Shown here in pieces: positions 1 through 12,200 of a stretch of DNA of 64,000 bases (the first letter of the stretch is position 1; every line of letters begins with the position of its first letter). This DNA comes from Cloeon dipterum (Eukaryota > Arthropoda > Insecta > Ephemeroptera > Baetidae), in assembly GCF_949628265.1 (NCBI RefSeq), contig NC_088790.1:2918545-2982544 (forward strand), in the 5' to 3' direction. A program made the position numbers and the translations under genes. The notes under the pieces were generated by a model, which was not told the origin of the DNA, did not search any database, and saw nothing but the letters and a program-made list of their open reading frames with translations.

Positions 1-2049
1 CTTTTTTGGCTAATTTAATTTATTTTGCGGGTTGCAACCTTTCCGGTAAATATAATAGCCAATTTTCAATAACGGCTTTTCATTCAAATCTGAGGTGAAA
101 CATTTTTTTCAGAAATTATGAAAAAAAAACAAATAGGAAAATATGTGTTGTCCGAATTTTCCAAGATTAAAACTGAACTTGGTAAATGATTTCTCTTAAA
201 TTTTCCAAGAGAAAATTTCTGTGGGAATATGTATCGGTTTGTAGCAAGAATTTAAAAATTATACAATGAATTTTAAAATATTCAAGCTTTATTTTGGCAG
301 TTTAATTTATTTTACGGTTGCAAAATATCTGTTAAATATTAGAGTTATTTTTTTTAGGAAAATCGTAGCAGAAATTGTGAAAAAATATGGCAAATTTTAA
401 ATTTAATTTCAAACTCCAGCAGCAAAGAAAAAATGGGATAGTTAGACAAAATCGACGCTACTGACAGAGTCCCTTCATTTCTGGCAAACGAGTTTTGTGA
501 CTGGATGACTGGAAAGCGGATCAATCCATTTGAAGGAAAGCAAATTTTTCGTTGAAATCGTCAAGTCGGCGGCATTCTGCTCTTTCGCATATCCATTTGT
601 CCGGGCAAGACTAATTAGCCGCAGCACTAAAGGCTCTCTCACTCAGAAGGCAAAAATTAAAATTTCAAAGGTGCGTTGCCGCCCGAAAAGAAAACGCGTA
701 TTTGCTCTCTCCGCAGGCTCTTTTGCATGCGCGCGGAGAGCGAGGAAAACGAATTTATTTATAAGTGTAACCAGCCGTGGAGTGTGTGTGTGTGTGTGTG
801 GATAAACGCGCGAACTCGGCTTTTATGTATATTCGGCCGAGCCGGCCGCGCTAGCCAAAGGTTGAATTATTATTTTCACATTTAAAGTCGCACACAATTT
901 ATTTAAAAGCACTTTACCAGGCGGAGATGTTTCTTTCTCTGGTGCACTCTGGTGTGCCGAGTGCCGGGCTGTCTGTGCCTGAACCATTCTTACTTAATTT
1001 TATTGAGGGAGTACGGGGGGCTGGGCAGCAGACATGGATATTACATTAACGAGACACAACAACAAGGTAGACACACTTAAATGGCCAATGACGTCATTAA
1101 TTCATATTCATTTTAAAGTGGTCCTGCAGCCATTAACGCACGCCTTCCCCAAGGGCAGATCTTTTTATAATGTCAAATAAAACTGGTCCAAACTCGAAAG
1201 GCGCCACTATAAATCCAAATTTGAACAACTCTTTTTCTCCTTTTGTGTAAAAGCCGCGTCGCCGCGCGCGGCCACATGAAAGACCGCGCCGCGCCGCGCC
1301 GAGCGAGAGCGACACTCTCCTCCCGCTCGCTGCATTCTTTACAAATCCTCTCAGAATGAAATTCTTTCGTTTCTCTAAACAAACGTGCTCATCTCTTTTA
1401 CAAAAACTAACGACACGAAATTTGAGGGGACGAGTTGAGTGATTTTGAAAGATTTCAATCCGACCAATTATCTCGTCTACAATTTAATTTAAAAACTATC
1501 TTACCTTGTTCTTCTTGTTAAAATTTTGGAAATTGTAACTTAAATCTCTACATCATTGTCATTTCTAATAGAACAAATTTATTTACACGATAACACTGAT
1601 GTATATCAAAAGGTTACTAAACTGATACCTGGCTTAAAGTTTAATAATTTGTAATTTTCGTCGGTTTTGATAAAGTTAACGAAATAGCACCAAATTATCT
1701 ACCTGCGCTATAGAAAATATTGCATCATAAAATATATCTCCACTCATTATTATTTTTTACGGGTTTTACATTTCAGGACAAATTTAGAACTTTGAGACCT
1801 CAGCATCTCATCTTTCTGCGATGCAATTTCAAAAGTAAAGTGTGTTTTGGATTCCTCTCGCCGAGCCCGATTGAACTGACACCAAATTGGACGTCCTAGG
1901 TCAAAGCTAAAGATCACCATTGTTGATTTTGGTTACGAATTAAAATTTTGGTAAAATGCTACAGTTTTTCAAAATTTGCTCAAATATTGTCCAGTGATGT
2001 GTGTACACTTTTGTGATATTTACTTTTAGATTTCAAGAAATTCCGCTTA
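1..2049. other. AT-rich noncoding DNA at the left end
   Basis: No coding exon recognised. A (GT)n run lies at about 782-799 and a GC-rich patch (GCCGCGCGCGGCC and GCGCCGCGCC) at 1257-1330. The 60-90 aa open frames here have no recognisable sequence. Confidence 0.4.
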
Positions 2050-2395
2050 TTGATTTTTTGGGGTTCTTTGCACCTCCAAATCTCGGGTTCTAACCATCAG
2101 AATTGCAAAAACTAACCACCGTTAGACTCGTATTGACCTCCCCTAGATAGCGAAAGTATTAATGGGTGCTTAATCTTTACCCTTTTCAACCCCGTGCTAC
2201 AATTTTAATAGAAAAAATAAACTTTATTTTCAAGGGAGTTGAAATTTAGTAATTTGGGGGTGTGTGAAAGGAATTAGCACCTCTTAAACGCTTTAGCTGG
2301 TCAGGGAAGGTCAAGACGAGTCTAACGGTGGTTAGTTTTTGAAATTCTGACGGTTAGATCCCGAGATTTGAAGGTGCAAAAACCCCAAATTATCG
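2050..2395. mobile_element. MITE-like element, family B (terminal inverted repeat copy)
   Basis: The left arm CACCTCCAAATCTCGGGTTC...AACCACCGTTAGACTCG is repeated inverted at the right end (CGAGTCTAACGGTGGTT...GAGATTTGAAGGTG). The arms are about 80 bp with about 150 bp between them. The same element recurs at 34655, 35145, 38700, 39055 and 49690, with partial copies at 19250, 47670 and 56030. No protein is encoded. Confidence 0.75.
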
Positions 2396-3067
2396 AAAAA
2401 TCTGGATTTTTTTTCAAATTTTAAGTCAATTTTCTAGAAAAAAAATATGAACACCACTTAGAAGTTCTCAAATGTCTTGGGACAACTTTTAAGTACATTT
2501 TAAAAATTCCAAAATCCATAATTTTCCAAAATTTTATAATTAAAATTGGTTCCAAAATTATCCCTTAAACCCTTTTAAAATGAGTATATTTTATCGTAAT
2601 CTGCCAGTAAAAAGACTTGTTTCTGCTCTAAATTGCGTCATTTTCATTTTAAAAAAATCTGTTTTTGGTTTGAGCATTCGGTGAAACACTCCCTGTCGTT
2701 AGAATTATGTGCCGAAGTTGCCGAAAAACGTCTATTTTGCATCATTTGAAAATTATTTAATCAAGTATTATATTAAAAACACAAAGAGCAAATACTTAAA
2801 AATAATTAAAGTTATTTATTTAAAAAAATTAGATTGCTTATACAAAAATGTACATGTCTCGCGTTTAGAGTTATATATAAAACTAATTACAAAAATGGTC
2901 TTCATAAAGACTTTCCACTCGAAACCACTGTTAAGTAGGAAATCACACCATTCAGAAAACTCGGAGCTGTCGGCGAGGCGAGTTCCCTCACCTCACCTCC
3001 TAGCGTAATGACTTTCGCCGCGCACAATTTGAATTTTTTGATTTCTCAGTTTGTATTGCAATCAGTC
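2396..3067. other. Noncoding flank beyond the GPI-type Mmp1 end
   Basis: AT-rich sequence which, on the minus strand, would be the 3'UTR of the anchored isoform. A minus-strand AATAAA lies at 2815-2820. Confidence 0.4.
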
Positions 3068-3243
3068 TCAGGCCAGGTTGAGCGCTGCCAACGTCAGGCT
3101 GAGGGCGCACAGCAGCACGCTTTGGCTCAGCGACGGCGCCGCGTCGACCAAATGCGACGCCGACATCTCCGTTTGGATGAACTCAGCGGGCGCGTCCTGG
3201 TTCTTCGGCGCGTCCTTCTTCGTCCGCCCGCTTTGGTAATTAT
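3068..3243 (-). CDS. Mmp1: Mmp1 alternative last exon encoding a GPI-anchor signal
   Basis: The exon follows a pyrimidine-rich acceptor (CTTCCTTCTCTTCTGCACATTTAG region) in phase 1, matching the internal donor at 4495. It encodes 58 codons including the stop. A charged, Lys/Asp-rich spacer is followed by a small-residue region (VDAAPS) and an uninterrupted hydrophobic tail ending LTLAALNLA at the stop, which is the usual layout of a GPI attachment signal. Fly Mmp1 and Mmp2 are both reported to have released and tethered forms. No transcript evidence is available here. A TTTATT on the plus strand at 2815-2820 reads AATAAA on this strand and could be the poly(A) signal. Confidence 0.68.
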
Positions 3244-6200
3244 CTAAATGTGCAGAAGAGAAGGAAGTGTGCGTCACTTACAAGGCTAATTAGGTGCGAG
3301 ATAGTGTTAAAAATATAAATATGGATTCTCCTTCCTGAGTGAGAAGACTGCGAGGCAGCCTTAATGGCAGTGGTTATTTGTCACGGAACTGCACTTATGC
3401 AACCTGCTCCACTCGGAAGCACGGCAGGTTGCGGACAATATGTTAAATATGCATTCTTCGAACGGTTAGAGAGATTAAATTGTTTTAGTTAAGAGTAAAA
3501 GATCCTCTTTGACGGAGTTTCTGAGCACACAAATCAATTATTGAGGGTCGAATTAGGTAAAATGGATCTTTTTTCCGACCAAAAAGTCTAGCAAGACGTG
3601 CAAACTTTTTTCCCGCCAAAACAATTTGAATGCGAGAAGATGGTTTGAACACTTGTAGAAACCGCCTGTACGAATGACTTCTTTGTCACATCCAGCCAGC
3701 TCTCAGTTCTCGCATTCACATTATTTTGGCGGGAAAAAAAGTTCGCACGTCGCGCTAGACTTTTTGGTCGGAAAAAATATCCACTTCACCTAATTCGGCC
3801 CTCAAGAATCGATTAATGTGCTCAGAAACTTCGTCAAAAATGGTCTTTGAAGATTTTAGGCTAGATTTCAATCTATCTAATGGTGTGCGAATTGTTCAAT
3901 TATTCTTCAGAATGATGGAGTCGTATGGAAACTCTGTTTAATTTTATTGTCTTGTTCTATTTACATCATCATTAATTTACAGTATTATCACAATAATAAT
4001 GGTTGTACATTTGAATAAATAAATTTAACTTTGCAAGCAGAAGAGGAGGAAACACACCATGCAAATTTTGAGCGACCAAAAATAAAAAATAAAATTCCAG
4101 TGTACTCTGAATGCACAGCCACTAATTGTACGTGTAAACTCTAGAGCCTTTGAGCATGCGTTGAGAGAGAAGATAGAGAGCAAGTGTGCGGTGATTTTCT
4201 CTACTTTTCGGAAATGTGTGCAGTTCTAAGAAAGTATCAGAGAGCGAATTCAGCGAAGGGAAGAGCCAAGGTATAGAAAAGAAGCCCAAGTTTTTACATT
4301 GCGTTAATGACTACGTCCTTTTGGGCCTGAAAGAGCAGAAATTAAATTTTACATAATTTAGGAAAAACGAATATAACACATAACTTAGTAGTCGTAAAAA
4401 TTGAAATAGTTATATGGCGCATGATAACCAGCATGATATCCATGATAGTCTGGAGGATCGTGGTAATGAGGCATGGGTGGCCGGAAATATTCACCTGTGT
4501 CTAAAACAAAGTCTCCTTCCTGAGGACTCGTGTTGTTCTTCATCAAAGGGTGCTGCATCATTCCGCTTCCTCTGTTGTTCATTGTGTTGCATCCGAACCA
4601 CCACGGACCGACGGCCCTTGGGAATGGCGGATCTGCTGAGTCCACCTGAAATAAAATTATGATGATTGGTTATTTTATTTTAATCAAATAGATGTCTTAT
4701 AATGTGAGAAGAATAATTGTATATTTCTCCTTAGCTCAATTTTATTTAAATTATTGACGAATTGAAGAAATCTGTGTTGTGAATTTTTTGACCAGTTTAG
4801 CGATTTTAAAAAAAAATCATAATGCATATTTTATTGCTGGAACTACCCTTAAGTTTCTAGCTGCATTAGAACTCGAGATTTTCACGATTTTATCAATTTC
4901 GTCTCTACAAATTTCACTCTGATTTTCCAGAAAAGCAATTTGGATTTTTCCAAACAACACTGAAAATATTTAAAGTTGCAGATCGATATTAAATCTCTCA
5001 TGTAAACAATATGACCTGGCAGCATTAGAGACACAGATTAAATACTTTAGTTTAAAATAAAATTATTAAATAAAAATTATTTTTTTTATGGTTCTGCAGG
5101 GCTATTTTGCCTTCCATACATTGCCATACCCAGACAAATTGCAAATATCATTGTAATTGTTAAAAAAAGGGGGAGAAATTGTTTAATAACTCTTGAAGAT
5201 TACTTTAGCCGAAAACTTTTAAACTCACGGCGAATGTTCTATCGTTGAATCGGTAGTACTGTCCTCCCTTGAAGAAATACGTGTATCCATTTGTGTACTG
5301 AAGGGCAGCGTCGAGGTTGTCAGGCACTCCAGCCCAGTTAGCAATTGGTTTGGGGTAGGTCGACTTCACTGGCGGCTTTGCAGTCGGGTCGAATCTGTAG
5401 AACTGGCCGTCTGCAACGCAAAAGATTATAAATTTATTTTAAAACATTCATTTTGAAATTCCTGCGTACCTTTGAAGAAGTAGATTTTTCCATTTCCGCT
5501 CCAAACGAAGGCTGCGTCAACGCTGGATGGAATTCCTTGGAAGCCATCAGATATCATCTTAGGATATCCATCATCCATGGTTTTTCCGGAAAACCGGTAG
5601 TACTGAGAGCCCTTTAATGAGTCAATGCAATGATAAGAAAAATGTTACGAAAATAAATTCCAATTGCGATAATTATTATTGAGGAATTTATACCTTGAAG
5701 AAATACGTCCTTCCATTCTTGCTGTAAGTAAACGCGGCGTCGATGCTTCCAGGAAGACCTGGCCACCCTGAGGAAATCGACCTGGGATATCCAGCGGCCA
5801 CTCCGTCTTCGGTCAGCTTCCAGTAGTTGTCACCTGCAAATTAAATCAGTATAATTATTATTGCTCAAATATATGTTTTATTCAGAGACATACCTTTGAA
5901 CAAGTAGGTGCTGCTCGACTCGGTGAAAATGGCGTCGATCTTGATTCCAGACCTGCACAGCTCAGGGTCGTTCGGGATCGTCTTCTCAGGCGCCTCGGTC
6001 ACCTGAGCACTTGCAGGTCGCTTGTTTTTGCTCTTTCCAGTGCCGTACAAGCTCTGAAATAAAATCGATAAGGTTAAAAGATGGACAATTAAGGATACTT
6101 TGCATTTTTGAAGATTGTTTGTGTAATTTTGCTACAGTTTCTCTCTTAAATCATTACTGGGGAACAATTATAAATTATTTTTTCGCTTGATTTCAATCCA

Positions 6201-9200
6201 TCTTGTTGCGATTTATCCAATTGTGTGCGAATTTTGAGGAAAAATTATCTAATTTTTGGAATAAATTGTGATTTTACAGTCGGGAGACATGCCAATTTTC
6301 CCAAAAATTTATAAAAACCACCAGTTGCGTAAAACGTTAGGGTTTGAAGCCACCAATAAATGGCGCCAGTGGTTTCTTTTGATTTTATTTCTAAAAAATA
6401 GTGTTTTTCACGATTCTACAGCGAGTGGCTTGACCGATTTTGGTATTCAGCACTTCAAATGAAAACATATTAAGTGATAAATGCGCAGTGATAGGATTTT
6501 AGTCTGAAATCGCAGCGAAAGTGTATTAAAATCGAATCGTTATCTTTTGGAGGCTTCAAACACAGGTGAATTTAGCCTTTTCCTCAATTTTATAAAGGAT
6601 TTTTTGTCAGAGGGCAATAAAATTGGTCGTGCCTGTATGGCTTGGATGTCGTCTTCGTGCAGCTTGAAGGATGAATCATATCCTCTGTAAAAGGGAGCCA
6701 TCAAGGAGGCTCTGACGTCAGAGTGCGACAGACCCAGCGAGTGACCGAACTCGTGCGCTGCCACTTGGAATAGATTTGTTCCTAGAAAGGTGTGAATCGT
6801 GAAGACAAACAGTTGGAACTAAGCTGTAAAGATTAATTACCTCGGTAACTTCTAAAAGTCCACGACTCTGCGTCATCGAAGTGAGCGTCTCCTCCGTACA
6901 CGGGGAAATAGGCGTGAGCCAAGGTGCCGCCAGGCCCGTCGAATGGGTCTCCGTCACCATGCTCGCCCCTCGCAAACCTCACATCAATGTGAACCTGGAA
7001 TGGATTTTTTTTAAAAATAAATTAAATTAGGAAACTCGTAGCATAGGAAATTTTAAGAAAATTATGGCTTAAAAATACAGTTTATGCTCGAATTAGCTGA
7101 AATTTGGATTGTGGGCACTGTTAAATGAGACAAATAAATAAATGGATCATTAATTTCCTGGAAAAACTCTACAAATTAACAAATTGCGTCAGCCCTTAGT
7201 GTTCGAAGGCGCCACCGTATGCTTTGGATTTTAAGCCACTTTGTGCTTCGATTTCAAACTCAATCCTGCCACTGTGCATTCTTCACTTAAAATGTTTTCT
7301 TTTGACGTGCTGAAAACCAAAATCGGTTAAGCTACTCGCCGTAGAATCTAGAAAACCACGATTTTTTAAATAAAAAATTATTTTCCGACATTTCTACGGC
7401 GAATGGCTGGACGGTTTTTTGTTTTCAGCACGTCGAAAGAAATAATTCAAGAAGCAGAATGCGTTAGCAGCAGGATATTGAGTCTTTAATCACAGCGGAA
7501 GATTAGTAAAATGGAAAAACCTTTGGCGCCATTAACTGGTGAATTTAGGGAATTTGCCAGAAAATAAAAACTGACCCCACCGATAGATTTTTCTAGTTAA
7601 TTAGAGTCTATTTTTAAAATATCACAACATTAATTGAATGAAAACTAGCTTCAAAATTCAATTTCCGACAGCGAGATTTTTTACCTTCTCGTAAAATTCG
7701 TCAGTAAATAAAAAATATCCCCCTTTAAGGATTTATATTTTTTTTCTCCTGCCGAATCCTTCTATGTATAGTTTCATTGTCATCTTTTAAGCGAAGCGAG
7801 CTGGCTCACCTGTCCAGAGGCTTTTGGCGTGAAAGTGAGATCTGTGTACTCGGACCAAACGTTAAAAGCTCGGGCCAACTCAGCATCCACCTCCGACCGC
7901 TTTACATTGCGCGGGTACGACGATATTCTGTAGGTCAATGCCTTCACTCTCCACCTGCTGCCTGCAAAATAAAAAAATACGTGAAAAAAAGGGACCCATT
8001 GAATGATGCCAGGAAAAGGATCGAATATCCGTCAAAAAGTTGAAAACACCAGGTGCAGATCGTACACCCTTCGCTTCTCCGGCGTGAAATAGCTGCGCCT
8101 AAGATAGTTTCCGATAGATGGGGTGGCGATTGCGAGGGGTGAAACAAATGCGGATTAACGGGGGGTGCCAAAAATCAGGAAAAATAACTCGTGAGTCTCC
8201 CTCGCACACGCACGAAAAAGAGAGAAACGACAATAAAAATAGGCGGCCGGCAGGCAGATCGGCCAGCCGCCCCCCTCGAATAACGGATTGATATATTGGG
8301 GTTGGCGATGGGGGTGGCGGCGATTGCCAATAATGGAAATGAAAATGGGTGCAGCGCGTCATTACTCTTAAAGCTTTGCAACTGCTGCCGAGCGCGCTTT
8401 CTTCGTTCGCACAACACGAAAAGACATAATCCGCCAAATACTTATTTTTATTTCTTTTATATGATGCGTTTCCGTGCGAAGTGCACCCCGAACAGGAAAT
8501 TCTGTCATAAAATCTTGAATTCTACTCGTCACGAGGCGAGGAGTCATCACAATTGAGTTTAATGCCGCTTCCCTTTCCTTTTTAAGCGATTTCAAAATGC
8601 TGTACGGACAATTTTCTAAAATTGCAGCTTTTTCAGAGCGGTCAGATGAAATTAGCCGCGAATTTCGTCACGAAGCGCGGCTGTGAGTGAATAGCCAGTG
8701 TCCCTGGATTGCGTGCCGCTTGAGCGCGCCTGCCTGCCTGCCTGCCGGGCAGGGTTTGTGTCCAACCGGAAGCTAAATGTGGCACCGCTGCTGCAGCGTT
8801 TGCTTTTGTGCCATTGCCATTGCCGTGCAATTCAGATTTGCACACGCACCGCCAGATTGTGACCAATGGCTTTTTATGACTTTTTTCTTCTATTTCATCC
8901 CGAAAATGTATTCGAATAAATTTGAAACAGCGCAAACAAACTCAAGGCTGCGAAATTTAGACGCTTTCTCACCTTGCAGGGCGTATCTTCTCCTCCTGGC
9001 GCGGCCTGCAGTGCCGATTTTGTCTCTGACGCCACATCTTGGCATGCTCATCACTTCTTTCGTTTCATCGTCCATCACACCTGCGATGCAATTCTTTGTG
9101 TTATGAAATCCAGGGTTTATTCTGCAGCTCTATACTCGCCTGTGATATTTAGCTGAGCGAATGCCTGAAAATCCTTTATCGCGCTGACCAATGCTTCTTC

Positions 9201-12200
9201 TGAGATTAAGTTGCCAGAACCTGGATTCTTAAGATTCGCGTTGAGGTAGCCAAACTGACTTAAATAAAACTGAAACAAAAACACATGCGACAATTAGAAA
9301 AAAAACTAATTATCATCAGGCCTAAATAAAGCCATAAAATAAATCAAGTTGAGAAAAACAAAATAAAACCAGGGTTCATCCTCGTTGTTTTAATTTAGTC
9401 CAGTTTCGATGTTATCAAGTATACGTTCTAATCATGTCGAAATTGAAACAACGAGGATGAAGCCTGGTTTTATTTTTCTCAACATAAAAACAACTTCGAG
9501 TGATCGCCTATTTCCAAATTTAAAATAAATCAAATTGGCACAGATCTCTTCCTGCTTCCTGCAGCCCATCTTTTCCCTGTACGAGTTTGTTCGCGAGGAA
9601 TCTATTTGCGTAATTACACCTAAGACTTTTGTATTTATTCAGTGGCCAAGGTGCGATGATGATGATGAGCAGACGAGCTCTTTCATCTCCGCTTATTATG
9701 GAATCTAGGAAGCAACATGTGAGCCGCGGCTTGAGTAGATAAGATAAAGGAAGGGCACTCCCTTGAGAGACACGCATTGCATTATTTGTACACACAAATT
9801 ACACAGCAGACTAAGGCAAACAACAAATCAGGTAGGAGTCGAGATCGTGCCGTTGGTTTCGTCAAGTCAAACAGACGAATCAAAACTAGGACGCCCACAG
9901 AATGAAATAAAGGGGATCGAAATTATTTTGCTTTAATTACGAAAGAGCGCAGCTATATGTTATCTAGGTGGATGATATCACCACCTAAATATCTCTCTTG
10001 ATTAAGTAAATGGTGGGAAATTCAATCATAACCAGCTGCGACTATAGAACTGGAAGTGATCAAAATACTTGAACTTTGTGTGAAGTTGCCAATAAGCAGT
10101 TGTGAACACCCTCTATGTTATTGTTATTATTATTTAATTAAAATGATATATTTTATACGCTATAAGCAGTTGATCGATAAACAATTTGCTCAACAATTTC
10201 CAATAATAAAAAAATACATTTCTACAGTAAAAATTCAAATTTATAAAATTTTCTCCAAAATTTGCAGCGCTTGACCACATTTTTTGGCAAATTTCGATTC
10301 CTCTCGTCGAGATCTGTCCAACAAAACGTGTAAAACCTATTCAAGGAAAACTCTTTGATGAGAAATAAAATAGGATTTCAAGTGAGGAGACAGTTTGACC
10401 ATTTGCTAACTTTTTGCACAGCCACTTTTATCAAAACGTTTTACGGCTTCAACTGAATCCTTAAGGGATCAGCTCATGCATTGGCAACAAGAACTTTGCA
10501 GTATCAATCCTCTTTAAATAATCAAGTTTGATCATAAGGAAAAGAAATTGAAGACGCGCATTCTCATTGCCAAGAGACTTTATATTGAAACTGAGAGGGC
10601 GCTTTATGTTTTCTCCGCATCACCATAAATAATTTATAAGTTCATTGTTTGATTTGCTCAGTGGCAATTTGATATTCATTACACACTTCATCAAGAGCCG
10701 CGCACGCGTCTTATCAGATGGAACGCAAGTGAAATGCTATTCCGTCACTATTTTTGACTAATTCCCGCGTTGCAACTGTTCAATTTCGCGGTTTTCCACA
10801 GCAGGAAAGGATAATAAACTATAATCCACCTGACGCATGCCGATTGGAAAACACGCGTGCAGCAGGCAAACCTGAAGAAAAGTGCGCATTAATTTACATT
10901 CGAAATCAGATCTAATCGCTCGCGCCGCAGCCATTCAATTGAGTAATCCGCGTGTCTGCACATCATTGTCTGTTATTATGGAGCGCGCGGAAGTTTTTAA
11001 TATTTCGCCGCCGTTCTGTGGCCGCGCCAAAGCAACTTCAAATAAGTCAACTGAACAAAGTAAATTATTACTGTCGGTTCCGCGTGTGTTCGTATATGTA
11101 CACAATTGGTCGCGGACATTGACTAAAACATAGTTAGTAATAATTCCTTGGAAGACGATTATTCAAAAGCTTTGCACAAAATTCTATTGATGTAGAAAAT
11201 AAATTAGAGATTTTATTGAAAATTGAGACGGAAAAATCACAATAAATATCAAAAAGTCTCAATAAACAATGAGTAGAATTCCTTCTTTGCAAATAAAACA
11301 GCTTAGAATTTTACGACTTCTATTCCTTGTTATGAGGAAACAATGAGAAAAACACTCTCTCATTGTTGTACTTAGCATTAAAGAGCGAAATATAAATACA
11401 TAACAGCGGAGAGTTGCTCAGCGCGTCGTCCTTCCTGGAGCAATTTATCTCGCGGCGTTCTCATTTTTTTGAGATGTGGAAGTGGCGGCAGGAGGCATGA
11501 TTCACCATCTCCGGCGAATGAATAAGAAGCAGCAGCAACAAACTAATGATATCACGGCATGATTCACTCCGTTAACATGTGTAGCGGACGGACTCGATCG
11601 CCGCAGAAGAAAAGAAAAAAAAAGAAAGAAAGAAATAAGCGCAAATTCAAACAGCTCGGCGATCGAAAGGTGACTCCTGGTTAAGGTTAAGGCACTGCTT
11701 GGCACGCGTGCGTGAGAGGGAGAAATTCATTATATTTTAACTCGTTTGCACTTAAAATTCATGCCGCGGACGCCTCTCAATGCGCTTCCTTTTGGCCATC
11801 TGCTGCCTGCCAAACTGCTATGCAGTCTGTCTATTATACCATCAGCAATGACATTGAATTAAAAATCAGCCGCTTCTGCACTTATGGGAAGGATATACAC
11901 ACGTGAAATTGAAACTCGAACCGGCGTCTTGCTTTTAATTCCGAGAATGAGAGCGAATAACTGAATGAAAGGGAGAGTCAGCCGAGTGTGCCGTACACGT
12001 ACACGCTCCTGTTCTATTTATAAAGCCTTAACGCCGCATCAATTAGACATTTTTTTCGCTCTCTTCCAGTCTGCTTGACATGGTTATGAAATTCAATTAC
12101 TCAACAACCGGAGGTTCGATTGCTAAGCTTTGACGGGGTTTTGTTTGTTTGAACCTATAGCCACAAAAACGCGTTTCTACGACCAATCATAGGGAATGGT

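Noticed and set aside
6599-6632. Open frame continuing past the Mmp1 catalytic exon
   Set aside because: Reading on gives unrelated sequence to a stop, whereas the GC donor joins to the conserved IQSLYG sequence.
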